Positions 1-6,865 of a DNA stretch of 7,385 nt are shown here, piece by piece. How positions within the stretch are numbered: position 1 is the stretch's first letter; the number at the start of each line of letters is the position of its first letter. This DNA is from JAOAPY01 sp041492185 (GTDB lineage: Bacteria > Acidobacteriota > Blastocatellia > Pyrinomonadales > Pyrinomonadaceae). The translations under genes were made by a program, and so were the position numbers. The notes beneath the pieces were generated by a model, which was not told the DNA's origin, made no database searches, and saw only the letters and a program-made list of their open reading frames with translations. Location: NCBI GenBank assembly GCA_041492185.1, contig JBGPWL010000149.1, positions 1 to 7,385 of the forward strand. The letters run 5' to 3'.

Positions 1-62
1 ACGCCTTCGCCGCGTAGATTTTTCAGGGTCCGCTTTAGCTTGTCCGAAAGCGACTCAAACAT
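1..62 (-). CDS. ffh: Signal recognition particle GTPase Ffh, N-terminal fragment (gene runs off the window)
   Basis: Reading the minus strand from the ATG at 62-60 gives MFESLSDKL, then KRTLKN and LRGEG, before the window ends. This matches the highly conserved start of Ffh (SRP54), whose N domain opens with MFESLS and reaches LRGxG near residue 18-20. Ffh binds 4.5S/SRP RNA and signal peptides of nascent membrane and secreted proteins, and docks with FtsY at the inner membrane. Only about 20 residues are visible, so the GTPase motifs and M domain cannot be checked. No clear Shine-Dalgarno precedes the ATG; GAG lies about 6 bases upstream. It is divergent from the sigma-54 activator gene, 246 bp away, and is probably an unrelated housekeeping neighbour. 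Identification rests on N-terminal pattern recognition alone, but this start is distinctive. Confidence 0.82.
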   Translation of the reverse strand, partial: MFESLSDKLKRTLKNLRGEG

Positions 63-308
63 AGTACACTCGGGCGAAGTTCCGCGCTCGATACGGAAAC
101 GAGGATGATAGCGGTCGCTCTGAAAGAGTGTCAAGGAGCGCTCGATAAGTCGTTGCAATTTCGGTGGACGCTATCAGCAAGCATGTGCTAGATTGACGGT
201 GCTTGAATTAAACCGGCGTGCGATTGTGGGATACCGCCGCCGAAACCTCCCAGCCGAACGCAGTGCAATATGAAAAGCGCTGCTTATTCTGATTTTATTA
301 AGAGTTAA

Positions 309-3300
309 ATGAGCAAACGTGTCGGTCCTGGGCCTAAAGGTCAGGGTACAGAAGCAGCCTCAGAGGGACGAGGTGTGGTTGACCTCGCCGATGCCAGACT
401 GCGCTTGAAGTCGCGCGCTCGCGGTGGTTCATCTGACGAATCGTTGACACAGGAGCTGGATGAGGTCTACTCGCTACTCGACCAGGGTCTCTCGGTCGAA
501 GCCAGGTCGCGTCTAACTTCCATCATCGCTGCTGCCAGGCAGCATCCTTCGATCCTGGCCCTGTCGCGATGTGCCCTCTCGATGGCGCTGGAGATGCAGG
601 GCCACTATCGCGAGTCGCTCTCCGCGGTCGCGATGTATGAATCACTCGAATCGAGATCCAAGCTCGATGAAGATGCCAACAACACTCTTCGCGTCCAGAT
701 CAGCCTCGCGTACAACTATAACGGCGATCATCCCAAGGCTATTTCGCTCCTGAAGTCTGCCCTTCGGGAGTTAACCGAAGGCCCTAACGAGGCCAGGCTG
801 GGCCCGATCTATGGCGCCCTGGCGCGCGTCTATCGGAGCATCAACGAATATCCCATCGCGCGTGACTATTCTGAGCGGGCACTGGGACATTTCCGCAACA
901 CCGGCGACTGGCGGGGACTGGCGGACGCGTATTTCGGCATCGGATTGGCCGATATGCAGGAAGGCAACTACGAGTCGACGCTTGAGAACTTTGAGCAGGC
1001 ACTTAAGCTGGTCGGTGCTCGGCCGGCGAGTTTTGTGCTCGGCAGAATCTACGCGAACATGGCCGGAGCGTGCTGGTATCTGAAGCGTCCGCAGGAAGGC
1101 ATTCGCTATCTCGAAAAAGCGATCGATTATTACGAGCGCACCGATCATAAGGGCAACGCGGCAAACGGCTACAACAACCTCGGAATAAATCTGATCCTCA
1201 TCGGCCAGTGGAGTCGGGCGCAAGAGGCTCTTGAGCGCGCCCTCACGCTGGCGTCTGAAGTCGATGAAACGTCCCGCAACGTGCCGATGATTCTTGATTC
1301 GCTCGGCGAGTTGCACATGTTGCGCGGCGATCTTGAGGAAGCGCGGGACTGCGTTGAACGCGCCGTCGCACTCGCCAGTGAAAACAGTAACAAGTGGTAT
1401 GCGTGCCAGGCTCTGCGCACATTGGTCCGTTGCTATATCGCATTAGGCAGCGAGTCGGCAGCATTGGCCAAAGGTGCTGAAGCGCTGGCGATGGCAGAAA
1501 GTATTGGTGATCGCCAGGCAATCTGCGAGTCATATCTGATCATGGCCGAAGCACATCTCTCGCGCGGCGAGTTGGCTGAATGCTCCGCGCAGCTCCAAAA
1601 GGCAACTGAGCAGGCAACCGATTCCCACTCCGACTTGAATTTCACAGGCGAGGCGCAGCGGCTCTACGGCGAGCTGGCAATGGCCCAATCTGATCCGGCA
1701 ACCGCCGCGCAGCATTTTGGTCGCAGCGTGTCGATCTTCGACATGCTGGGAGATCGCTATCGCGCCGCCCGGGCCCATTACGAGCTGGGACGTGCCTTCG
1801 CAGGCGCCCAGCCTAATCGCGCGATTGAACATATGACGCGCGCCGTCAATACATTTCGCGAACTCGGCGCGCGCCTCGATTTCGCGCGGGCCGAAGAAGC
1901 GCTCGCGGCGGTGGATCGAACGACGCCACCGGAACAACTGCCTGAAGCGCCGGCGTTGACGCAGCTTCTAACTTTACGACTCGCTGAAGCCGTCGCTTCT
2001 CGTGAACTGCTCCTGCGCGAGTTCGCTGCCATCATGCGTCAGGAGACGAGCGCTGAGCGCGTCCTGATCGTGGAGCGAGGAGAGGACAAGCGCCCACGGG
2101 TCGTAGTCGCTCACGGTAGTAACGATTCTGAAAGCGGGCGTATCGCAGAAGAATTAAACGCGCTGAAAACGGAAGAAGAGCGGGAGCGTTACGCCAAGAA
2201 ACATGACGCCAGCATAATCCCGCTGCGCTCTGCAAACGCGCCTCCCGCAATCCTTTTTATTTCGCCGCGCGAACGAGCAACCCTGCCGGCTAACATTTCA
2301 ATCGACCCCTTGCTTCGGATCGTTGAACTTGGGATGGAGGTTTGTGCCCTCCGAGCCGGCGCCCACAAAGACACTAGCTCCACGGAGCAGGATGCATTGG
2401 CGGGAGCAAGCCTGATGCCCGGATTCATCCACTCAAGTCCGGCGATGACGCGTTTGGTTGAAGAAGTGCACAAGATTCGTTCTTCGGATGTCACCGTCCT
2501 GGTCACTGGCGACTCCGGAACAGGCAAAGAGCTGGTCGCCCGGGCCATACATGCGTTGTCGTCGCGGCGCGCGAAAGTTTTTGTGCCATTCAACTGCACT
2601 GCGGTGCCGAAGGAGCTCTCTGAAGGTTACCTGTTTGGTTATCGGCGAGGAGCTTTCACGGGCGCGGTCAACGACTCACCAGGCGTAATCCGAACTGCGG
2701 CCGGCGGCACGCTCTTTTTGGATGAGATTGGCGATCTTCCCCTCGACGTGCAGCCCAAGCTTTTGCGCTTCCTGCAAGAGGGCGAGATTCAACCGTTAGG
2801 CGAGCAGCGTCCATCAAAAGTTGACGTCCGCATCATCGCTGCTACAAACACCGACCTTGAGGAAATGGTGGCGCAAGGGCGTTTTCGCGAAGACCTCTAC
2901 TATCGTTTGAACGTAATCCGGCTGCGGGTCCCGCCTTTGCGCGAGCGTCGTTCTGAGATTCCGACAATGGTCAGCTATTACATCAATCACTACGCCGCGA
3001 AGTTTGGACGAAAAGACATTCAGATTACTCCGCAGGCCGTCGATCTGCTGATGGTCTGCGACTGGCCCGGTAATGTGCGTCAGCTCTGTAATGAGATACA
3101 GCGCATTGTGGCGCGCGCGGAAGACGGCGCCGTGCTCACCCCGGAGCATCTGTCACCTGAGCTTAAGAAGACTTCCTCTCCGATCTCGCCCCCGTCTTCG
3201 GGTCCGGGGCTTATGGCCGTTCCTGCGTCCTCTTTGCAGAATACGACCTTGGCCGACGCTCTCGCGGAAGTTGAACGCCGCATGATCGCCGATGCTCTAC

Positions 3301-3404
3301 GCAAACACGGCGGCAACATTTCCCGCGCCGCGCGGGAGCTCGGACTTACTCGTCGCGGTCTTTACCTAAAGCTTGAGCGCCATTCCCTCAGCGCCAGCGC
3401 GTGA
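309..3404 (+). CDS. TPR-containing sigma-54-dependent transcriptional activator (bacterial enhancer-binding protein)
   Basis: This 1031-residue protein is a sigma-54 RNA polymerase activator. After a basic N-terminus, residues ~45-540 form a long TPR array; helical units with alternating small residues, such as NNLGINLILIGQW, are clear. Residues ~580-695 look like a degenerate GAF-like fold, which is an inference. The AAA+ domain (~703-945) has Walker A GDSGTGKE (734-741), an intact GAFTGA sigma-54 contact loop (781-786), Walker B LFLDE (D805, E806) and the arginine-finger region RFREDLYYRL (858-867). A Fis-type HTH ends the protein (~981-1027, recognition helix around LTRRGLY). There is no receiver domain, so control is probably by ligand or protein binding to the TPRs rather than phosphorylation. 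An in-frame TAA lies directly before the ATG, which fixes the upstream limit; the Shine-Dalgarno (AAGAG, 4 bases away) is weak. It is convergent with the TPR kinase, and a sigma-54 promoter lies at 6109. The physiological target is not proven. Confidence 0.93.
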   Translation: MSKRVGPGPKGQGTEAASEGRGVVDLADARLRLKSRARGGSSDESLTQELDEVYSLLDQGLSVEARSRLTSIIAAARQHPSILALSRCALSMALEMQGHYRESLSAVAMYESLESRSKLDEDANNTLRVQISLAYNYNGDHPKAISLLKSALRELTEGPNEARLGPIYGALARVYRSINEYPIARDYSERALGHFRNTGDWRGLADAYFGIGLADMQEGNYESTLENFEQALKLVGARPASFVLGRIYANMAGACWYLKRPQEGIRYLEKAIDYYERTDHKGNAANGYNNLGINLILIGQWSRAQEALERALTLASEVDETSRNVPMILDSLGELHMLRGDLEEARDCVERAVALASENSNKWYACQALRTLVRCYIALGSESAALAKGAEALAMAESIGDRQAICESYLIMAEAHLSRGELAECSAQLQKATEQATDSHSDLNFTGEAQRLYGELAMAQSDPATAAQHFGRSVSIFDMLGDRYRAARAHYELGRAFAGAQPNRAIEHMTRAVNTFRELGARLDFARAEEALAAVDRTTPPEQLPEAPALTQLLTLRLAEAVASRELLLREFAAIMRQETSAERVLIVERGEDKRPRVVVAHGSNDSESGRIAEELNALKTEEERERYAKKHDASIIPLRSANAPPAILFISPRERATLPANISIDPLLRIVELGMEVCALRAGAHKDTSSTEQDALAGASLMPGFIHSSPAMTRLVEEVHKIRSSDVTVLVTGDSGTGKELVARAIHALSSRRAKVFVPFNCTAVPKELSEGYLFGYRRGAFTGAVNDSPGVIRTAAGGTLFLDEIGDLPLDVQPKLLRFLQEGEIQPLGEQRPSKVDVRIIAATNTDLEEMVAQGRFREDLYYRLNVIRLRVPPLRERRSEIPTMVSYYINHYAAKFGRKDIQITPQAVDLLMVCDWPGNVRQLCNEIQRIVARAEDGAVLTPEHLSPELKKTSSPISPPSSGPGLMAVPASSLQNTTLADALAEVERRMIADALRKHGGNISRAARELGLTRRGLYLKLERHSLSASA

Positions 3405-3459
3405 GCCCACGCCGTCAGGGGAATAATTATTATTGTGAACGATTAATTCGCCGAGCCGG

Positions 3460-5859
3460 CTAAGGGAAGGCAGTCAGTCTCTTCCGCTCCGCAAGCTCAT
3501 TTGCGATCTCGGAGATACGGCTGATGTCGAAAGGTTTCGCCACTACCCAGTCTGCCTTGACCGCGTTTCGGGTGTCGCGGCTGATTGCGTCGGCCCAACC
3601 ACTCACGATCGCCAGGGATACGGTTTCTGACCGCCTCCGGATCGCGGTGGCGAGTTCCCACCCGCTCATCTCCGGCATCCCGATGTCCGTGAACACCGCG
3701 TCGAATGCGCCCTCATGAGCGTCGTAAAACGTGAGAGCGCTTTGGCCATTCTCTGCCGCCACAACTTCACATCCTTCAGCCCGGAGCGCTTCAGTCAACA
3801 CTTCGCGTACCGCGGCTTCATCGTCCACTACCAACACGCGCACTCTTTGCTTGCCCGTTCCCACATCCGATGCGGAAGAACCCAATCGAGAAGATTTCGA
3901 CGCGGCACCCGTTGCTAATGGAAGCGAAATGCGAAACGTAGTGCCGTGACCCAACTCGCTGTCAACTTCTATGGAACCATTATGCCTTCTGACGATACCG
4001 AAGCTCACGGCCAGACCCATTCCGGTACCCCCTTTCCCCTTGGTTGTAAAGAAAGGATCGAACAAGCGGGATTTCACCTCAGGCGGCATTCCAGTTCCGG
4101 TGTCTACCACCGTTAAGATCACGCTGTCGTTGGTTTCCTGAGCGCTCATCCGGATCTCGCCGCCGTTTGGCATCGCGTCGACCGCGTTGAAGATGATGTT
4201 CACCAGAACTTCGCGTAGTTCAACTGGATCACCCATTACCTGGGCCGTGCTGTCCGCATAAAGCGGAAGACGGATGGCGGTCGCCTCTGGTCGCGATTCC
4301 CATCGCGGGCGCGTCATTTCGCCGACGTCCCTCAGCAAGTCAGCCACGGATACAGCCTCAAACTCACGGTTCGGACGCTGTCGCGCAAAGTTTTGTATCC
4401 GCTTGATGATCTGAGCGCCATCCTCGGCGCTCTTTACTATGAGTTGTACTCCCGCGGCCATTTTTTCCGGGTCAGTAGTGCGCAGCAATAGCTGAGCGCG
4501 GCCAAGGATACCGGTCAGCGTGTTGTTGACGTTGTGCGCAACACCAAATGACAACTCACCGAGGGCGGCCATTTTTTCTGCGTGTGCTGCGCGTTCGCGC
4601 TGGTGTTCGTGCTCGGCGTGTGCCGCGGCAATCCGATCGAGACAAGTGCGAAGGCGTTCGCGAGTTGACGCTTGCTGAGAATTTGTTAACAACTGATCCA
4701 ATCGCGAGCCAATCTCGCGACGTTCGTCATCGCCGAGTTGTTCGCACATTTCTTCGATCAGAATTAACAAAGACTTGCCCGCGCCTTCGTAGTCTCCGCA
4801 TCGTTCGGCGACCCTTTGCGCGCGCTCAAGCGTGGGCTTGGCATCATAGCGCTGCCCTAATCGACATAGAACCAAACCCTGCGTACTCAGCGCCTCCGCA
4901 AGCAATGCATCTTCGCCACTCGTTTCCAAAGTCTCAACTGCGAGCTTGATTGAATGTTCCGCGGATTCGTATTGTTCAGAGGCGAGATGTAGTTGCGCCA
5001 ATGTTTCATCGACCTGAGCACAGCCAACGCTGTCACCAAAACCGTCGAAAAGCCTGCGAGCGCGGTGCAGGTGAATCTGCGCCTCGTCAAATCTCTTCAA
5101 GCTTAGAAGTAGGTAGCCATGATTATTCTCTACCGCTGCGGCGTATCGAAGGTTGCCGATATGTTCAAAATGCAGCAAGGCTTCTCGGTAGTGATCCAGC
5201 GCTCTATCGAAGTAAGTGTTTTGATTCTCAGCCGCACCCAGTTCTTTCAGCGTGATTGCTAACTCTGAGTGAAAACGGCCTTTGGTCCATGAAGCAGAAC
5301 TGTCCACACGTGGCGCTGCTTCGTTCAAAAGATTGAGCGCATCATGAAGACGGCCAGCATGGCGGTCAACAATTGCAAGGCGAATCAAGGCGACAGCTTT
5401 CAACTCATGATCGTTAGTGGAGAGCGCGTTGATAGAGGAGCGCAAGGTCGAGCGTGCAAAATCGAAAAGACCTTGTCTATAGTAGCAATAGGCCAGCTCA
5501 ATGCGGGCCTCGGCCGCACGTGCTGATTCCCCCAGTTGTTCAAATAAGGCGAGCGCTCCGTTCAGGAGACCCTCGGCGGGTTTCTGGCCTCCCGGCACGT
5601 CTTGAGTGCTCGCAATCCAGCCGCTCAGCGTCCCGGCGGTTAACAACAGATCCGCCATCGCGTAATAACTTAGCCCACTAGGTCGCGGCCACTCTCCTAA
5701 TGTCCACCACGACTGTAGAACAGCGCATCCGGCATCGTAGTCGCCCACCTCGATCTTCTCACGGGCGATGGCGCAACACGCCTGCACCTGTTCACAGGGC
5801 GTGAGCGGTGAAGGCTCGATGCTTAGGATCGAGTTCGGCTTTGTTAGTAACTTCGGCAT
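3460..5859 (-). CDS. Soluble TPR hybrid histidine kinase with C-terminal receiver domain
   Basis: This cytoplasmic sensor kinase has no signal peptide or membrane segment. Numbered from the ATG at 5859 (799 residues): TPR array ~20-400; charged coiled linker ~400-435 rich in E, R and H; DHp helix with phospho-acceptor H442 in the motif AHNVNN; HATPase with N-box NAVDAM (N558), G1 box DTGTGM (D586), then FDPFFTTKGKGG and GTGMGLA; receiver ~674-795 with the acidic pair D679/D680, phospho-acceptor D725 in TDIGMPEMSG and K775 in AKPFD. All catalytic residues of kinase and receiver are present. An ATG at 5913 would add 18 residues. I prefer 5859 because AAGGAG precedes it (though 17 bases away), 5913 has no Shine-Dalgarno, and the extra codons would cover one arm of a 13-bp inverted repeat. 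The sensor is paralogous to the partial gene at 6862-7385. No histidine phosphotransfer protein or separate response regulator is visible. Confidence 0.93.
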   Translation of the reverse strand: MPKLLTKPNSILSIEPSPLTPCEQVQACCAIAREKIEVGDYDAGCAVLQSWWTLGEWPRPSGLSYYAMADLLLTAGTLSGWIASTQDVPGGQKPAEGLLNGALALFEQLGESARAAEARIELAYCYYRQGLFDFARSTLRSSINALSTNDHELKAVALIRLAIVDRHAGRLHDALNLLNEAAPRVDSSASWTKGRFHSELAITLKELGAAENQNTYFDRALDHYREALLHFEHIGNLRYAAAVENNHGYLLLSLKRFDEAQIHLHRARRLFDGFGDSVGCAQVDETLAQLHLASEQYESAEHSIKLAVETLETSGEDALLAEALSTQGLVLCRLGQRYDAKPTLERAQRVAERCGDYEGAGKSLLILIEEMCEQLGDDERREIGSRLDQLLTNSQQASTRERLRTCLDRIAAAHAEHEHQRERAAHAEKMAALGELSFGVAHNVNNTLTGILGRAQLLLRTTDPEKMAAGVQLIVKSAEDGAQIIKRIQNFARQRPNREFEAVSVADLLRDVGEMTRPRWESRPEATAIRLPLYADSTAQVMGDPVELREVLVNIIFNAVDAMPNGGEIRMSAQETNDSVILTVVDTGTGMPPEVKSRLFDPFFTTKGKGGTGMGLAVSFGIVRRHNGSIEVDSELGHGTTFRISLPLATGAASKSSRLGSSASDVGTGKQRVRVLVVDDEAAVREVLTEALRAEGCEVVAAENGQSALTFYDAHEGAFDAVFTDIGMPEMSGWELATAIRRRSETVSLAIVSGWADAISRDTRNAVKADWVVAKPFDISRISEIANELAERKRLTAFP

Positions 5860-5893
5860 GTCTTGATAATCACGAGCTCCTTGACTGCCTGAG

Positions 5894-6002
5894 TACCACG
5901 TATACACCTGCATACGGCTGTACCATTCGAAGGCTTACTGTTGCAATAATGTAGGATGCGTGTCATTCGCTCAGTCGAAAGACCTATTCTGTATACGTGG
6001 TA
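5894..6002. promoter_or_regulatory. 13-bp perfect inverted repeat flanking the kinase/peptide divergent control region (putative operator pair)
   Basis: TACCACGTATACA at 5894-5906 is the exact reverse complement of TGTATACGTGGTA at 5990-6002. The arms are 83 bp apart. The right arm ends about 107 bp upstream of the sigma-54 promoter, a usual distance for an activator-binding site. The left arm lies just upstream of the preferred kinase start. A second short dyad, CGTAT (5899-5903) and ATACG (5912-5916), overlaps the left arm. Two copies in opposite orientation between divergent genes fit binding sites for a DNA-binding regulator, possibly the Fis-type HTH of the activator at 309-3404. The repeat is seen directly; the binding protein is inferred. 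An RNA stem with so large a loop is less likely. Confidence 0.5.
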
Positions 6003-6108
6003 GCCAATTCTGCGTTCGTTTCGTTTGCGATATCTCTGCCCTCCTGCCGATCGGTTAATCAGCTATGGAACAGTCAGTTACAAGTTCAACCTGCTGTTTC
6101 GTGACGCG

Positions 6109-6124
6109 TGGCACGTCCATTGAT
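6109..6124 (+). promoter_or_regulatory. Candidate sigma-54 (-24/-12) promoter of the repeat-peptide gene
   Basis: TGGCACGTCCATTGAT matches the sigma-54 consensus TGGCACG-N4-TTGCW with a perfect -24 element and correct spacing. The single mismatch is at the -12 element (TTGA instead of TTGC). Transcription would start near 6134-6136, giving a leader of about 110 nt before the ATG at 6246. An intact sigma-54 activator is encoded in the same window. The -12 C is normally well conserved, so activity may be reduced or need experimental support. Confidence 0.6.
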
Positions 6125-6151
6125 AAGAGATAGGACGACACGGTTGTTAAC

Positions 6152-6206
6152 GGCCAGCGGGATGGGGACGAGACTTCCCCAAGTAGCATCCACCATCCGG
6201 CTGACC
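6152..6206 (+). other. Stem-loop in the leader of the repeat-peptide gene
   Basis: CAGCGGGATGG (6155-6165) pairs with CCATCCGGCTG (6193-6203) with one G-G mismatch. Past a C-A mismatch, GG (6152-6153) can also pair with CC (6205-6206). Inside, GGGGA (6164-6168) and TCCCC (6176-6180) form an alternative inner hairpin that competes for two bases of the outer stem. It lies downstream of the predicted sigma-54 start and ends about 25 nt before the Shine-Dalgarno, so it would be transcribed. It could stabilise the mRNA or control translation, or serve as a protein site on DNA. I do not recognise a known riboswitch. Confidence 0.4.
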
Positions 6207-6231
6207 ACCCCAGTAAACGGTTCGGTTCACT

Positions 6232-6236
6232 AGGAG
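6232..6236 (+). promoter_or_regulatory. Strong ribosome binding site of the repeat-peptide gene
   Basis: AGGAG lies 9 bases before the ATG at 6246. It is the clearest Shine-Dalgarno in the window and fixes the start of this short, otherwise unusual gene, supporting it as genuinely translated. Confidence 0.75.
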
Positions 6237-6245
6237 AAATCAATC

Positions 6246-6518
6246 ATGAGACGCTTTCAATCAGTCCTTTGCGCATCGCTCTTGATCGTATCGATTGCTT
6301 CAACCGCCCTTGCCGGTAACATCTCTACCGGAAAGGAGAGTACTGGCAACATCTCTACTGGCAGCGCCGGTAACATCTCTACTGGCAGCGCCGGTAACAT
6401 CTCTACTGGCAGCACCGGCAACATCTCGACCGGGAAGGTATCGTACGCCAAGGTTATCTTCGGCGGTCTTGATGCGACCGACTACATATTCTTGTTCTGG
6501 GCGACGATGGGCTGGTAA
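6246..6518 (+). CDS. Small exported GNISTG-repeat peptide, function unknown
   Basis: This 90-residue protein begins with a classic Sec signal peptide: MRRF, a hydrophobic core (SVLCASLLIVSIAS) and an ALA-G cleavage site after residue 23. The mature ~67 residues contain five GNISTG units at residues 24, 34, 42, 50 and 58. The first is followed by KEST, and the next three are 8-residue units GNISTGSA/ST. The last 27 residues (KVSYAKVIFGG to the C-terminal MGW) are unlike the repeats and end in a hydrophobic, aromatic tail with Y, F, F, W and W. No cysteines remain after cleavage, so it is not a disulfide or lanthionine peptide of the usual kind. A strong Shine-Dalgarno and a candidate sigma-54 promoter precede it. 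It sits between two TPR-sensor genes on the opposite strand. I do not recognise the family. It could be a signal-peptide precursor, a surface or matrix component, or a substrate for modification. Confidence 0.8.
   Translation: MRRFQSVLCASLLIVSIASTALAGNISTGKESTGNISTGSAGNISTGSAGNISTGSTGNISTGKVSYAKVIFGGLDATDYIFLFWATMGW
6315..6434 (+). repeat. Tandem 24-bp in-frame repeats encoding GNISTG units
   Basis: Units start at 6315, 6345, 6369, 6393 and 6417. The first spacing is 30 bp and the rest are exactly 24 bp. Units at 6345, 6369 and 6393 are nearly identical in DNA, differing in single bases such as ggc/ggt and gcc/acc, while the first and last are more diverged. The pattern fits expansion by slippage or unequal recombination from the middle outward. 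All units keep the reading frame of the peptide gene. Confidence 0.9.
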
Positions 6519-6535
6519 TTGTCTCGGCGCACCAG

Positions 6536-6865
6536 TCATTGCGACAGAATACCGGTTAATCTGAATCGCCTTCTCTTCAAAGATCGTTCAATCTGGCGAG
6601 AAAACTGCTCATTGGGCACTCGCACCATGAGAAAGAGCAAATGATATGCCACTAAGAACACGCAGTCTTTGTTTAGAGGTAGTAACGATCCCGAGTAGTT
6701 CCAGTTCAACCAGTGCGGATGTTCCGGTTCACGTATTCCTGCCGGCCATGAAAGAGATCGGGCGTCTCCCAGATCAACCTGGAACATCCGGACGAGGATG
6801 GATCGATATTCCGGAATGAGGCAAAGGATGTTGGAAGAGATGCCGCTGAGGGCGGCATCTTTCAT
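6536..6865 (-). CDS. Possible small hypothetical protein, ATGA-coupled to the upstream TPR gene
   Basis: The ATG at 6865-6863 overlaps the TGA of the TPR gene (ATGA), an arrangement typical of translational coupling, and opens a 109-codon frame ending at 6536. The first ~35 codons favour G/C in the third position, as in the neighbouring genes, but the second half (rich in W, H, L and R) does not look strongly coding. I see no domain, signal peptide or catalytic motif. It ends only 17 bp from the convergent peptide gene. Alternatives are a chance ORF, or remnant sequence where the kinase part of the TPR paralogue was lost. If it is not a gene, 6519-6861 is non-coding, with two inverted repeats (6716-6790 and 6839-6859). 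Confidence 0.3.
   Translation of the reverse strand: MKDAALSGISSNILCLIPEYRSILVRMFQVDLGDARSLSWPAGIREPEHPHWLNWNYSGSLLPLNKDCVFLVAYHLLFLMVRVPNEQFSRQIERSLKRRRFRLTGILSQ
6839..6859. terminator. Perfect 8-bp hairpin just past the TPR-paralogue stop codon (possible terminator)
   Basis: GATGCCGC (6839-6846) and GCGGCATC (6852-6859) form a GC-rich 8-bp stem with a 5-nt loop. It begins 2 nt downstream of the TGA of the minus-strand TPR gene. On the plus strand it is followed by TTTC, and on the minus strand by TCTCTTCC, so neither side has a good U-tract. It could end minus-strand transcription, catch plus-strand readthrough from the peptide gene, or, if the 109-codon ORF is real, lie within its 5' coding region. 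The stem is seen directly; the function is weakly supported. Confidence 0.3.

Noticed and set aside
190..308. Sigma-70 or sigma-54 promoter for the activator gene
   Set aside because: TTGACG (193) and TTGAAT (203) lack a good -10 at proper spacing, and no TGGC-N8-TTGC element is present.
771..1316. 181-codon ORF antisense to the activator gene
   Set aside because: It is a GC-rich shadow of the TPR coding region with no recognisable domain or independent start signals.
3399..3459. Terminator between the convergent activator and kinase genes
   Set aside because: Only a 5-bp stem (GCGTG/CACGC at 3399-3412) and a 4-bp GCCG/CGGC stem are present, with an AT-rich stretch but no proper U-tract.
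4887..5090. Two minus-strand ORFs (here and at 7170-7370) that resemble each other, both containing RSMKHW
   Set aside because: They are out-of-frame readings of the paralogous TPR regions. Their similarity is a by-product of nucleotide homology between the two real genes.
5860..5913. 18-codon N-terminal extension of the kinase from the ATG at 5913
   Set aside because: There is no Shine-Dalgarno at 5913 and the segment contains an inverted-repeat arm. It remains possible because the AAGGAG before 5859 is 17 bases away.
6055..6243. 62-codon minus-strand ORF across the control region
   Set aside because: It covers the sigma-54 promoter and the leader hairpin, and its composition is not protein-like.
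6315..6434. CRISPR-like array
   Set aside because: The units are contiguous 24-bp in-frame codons with no unique spacers, and they sit inside a signal-peptide-bearing ORF.
6257..6451. Antisense frame open across the peptide repeats, giving PVEMLPAL-type repeats
   Set aside because: Repeat units are multiples of three, so several frames stay open automatically. The sense frame has the signal peptide and the strong Shine-Dalgarno.
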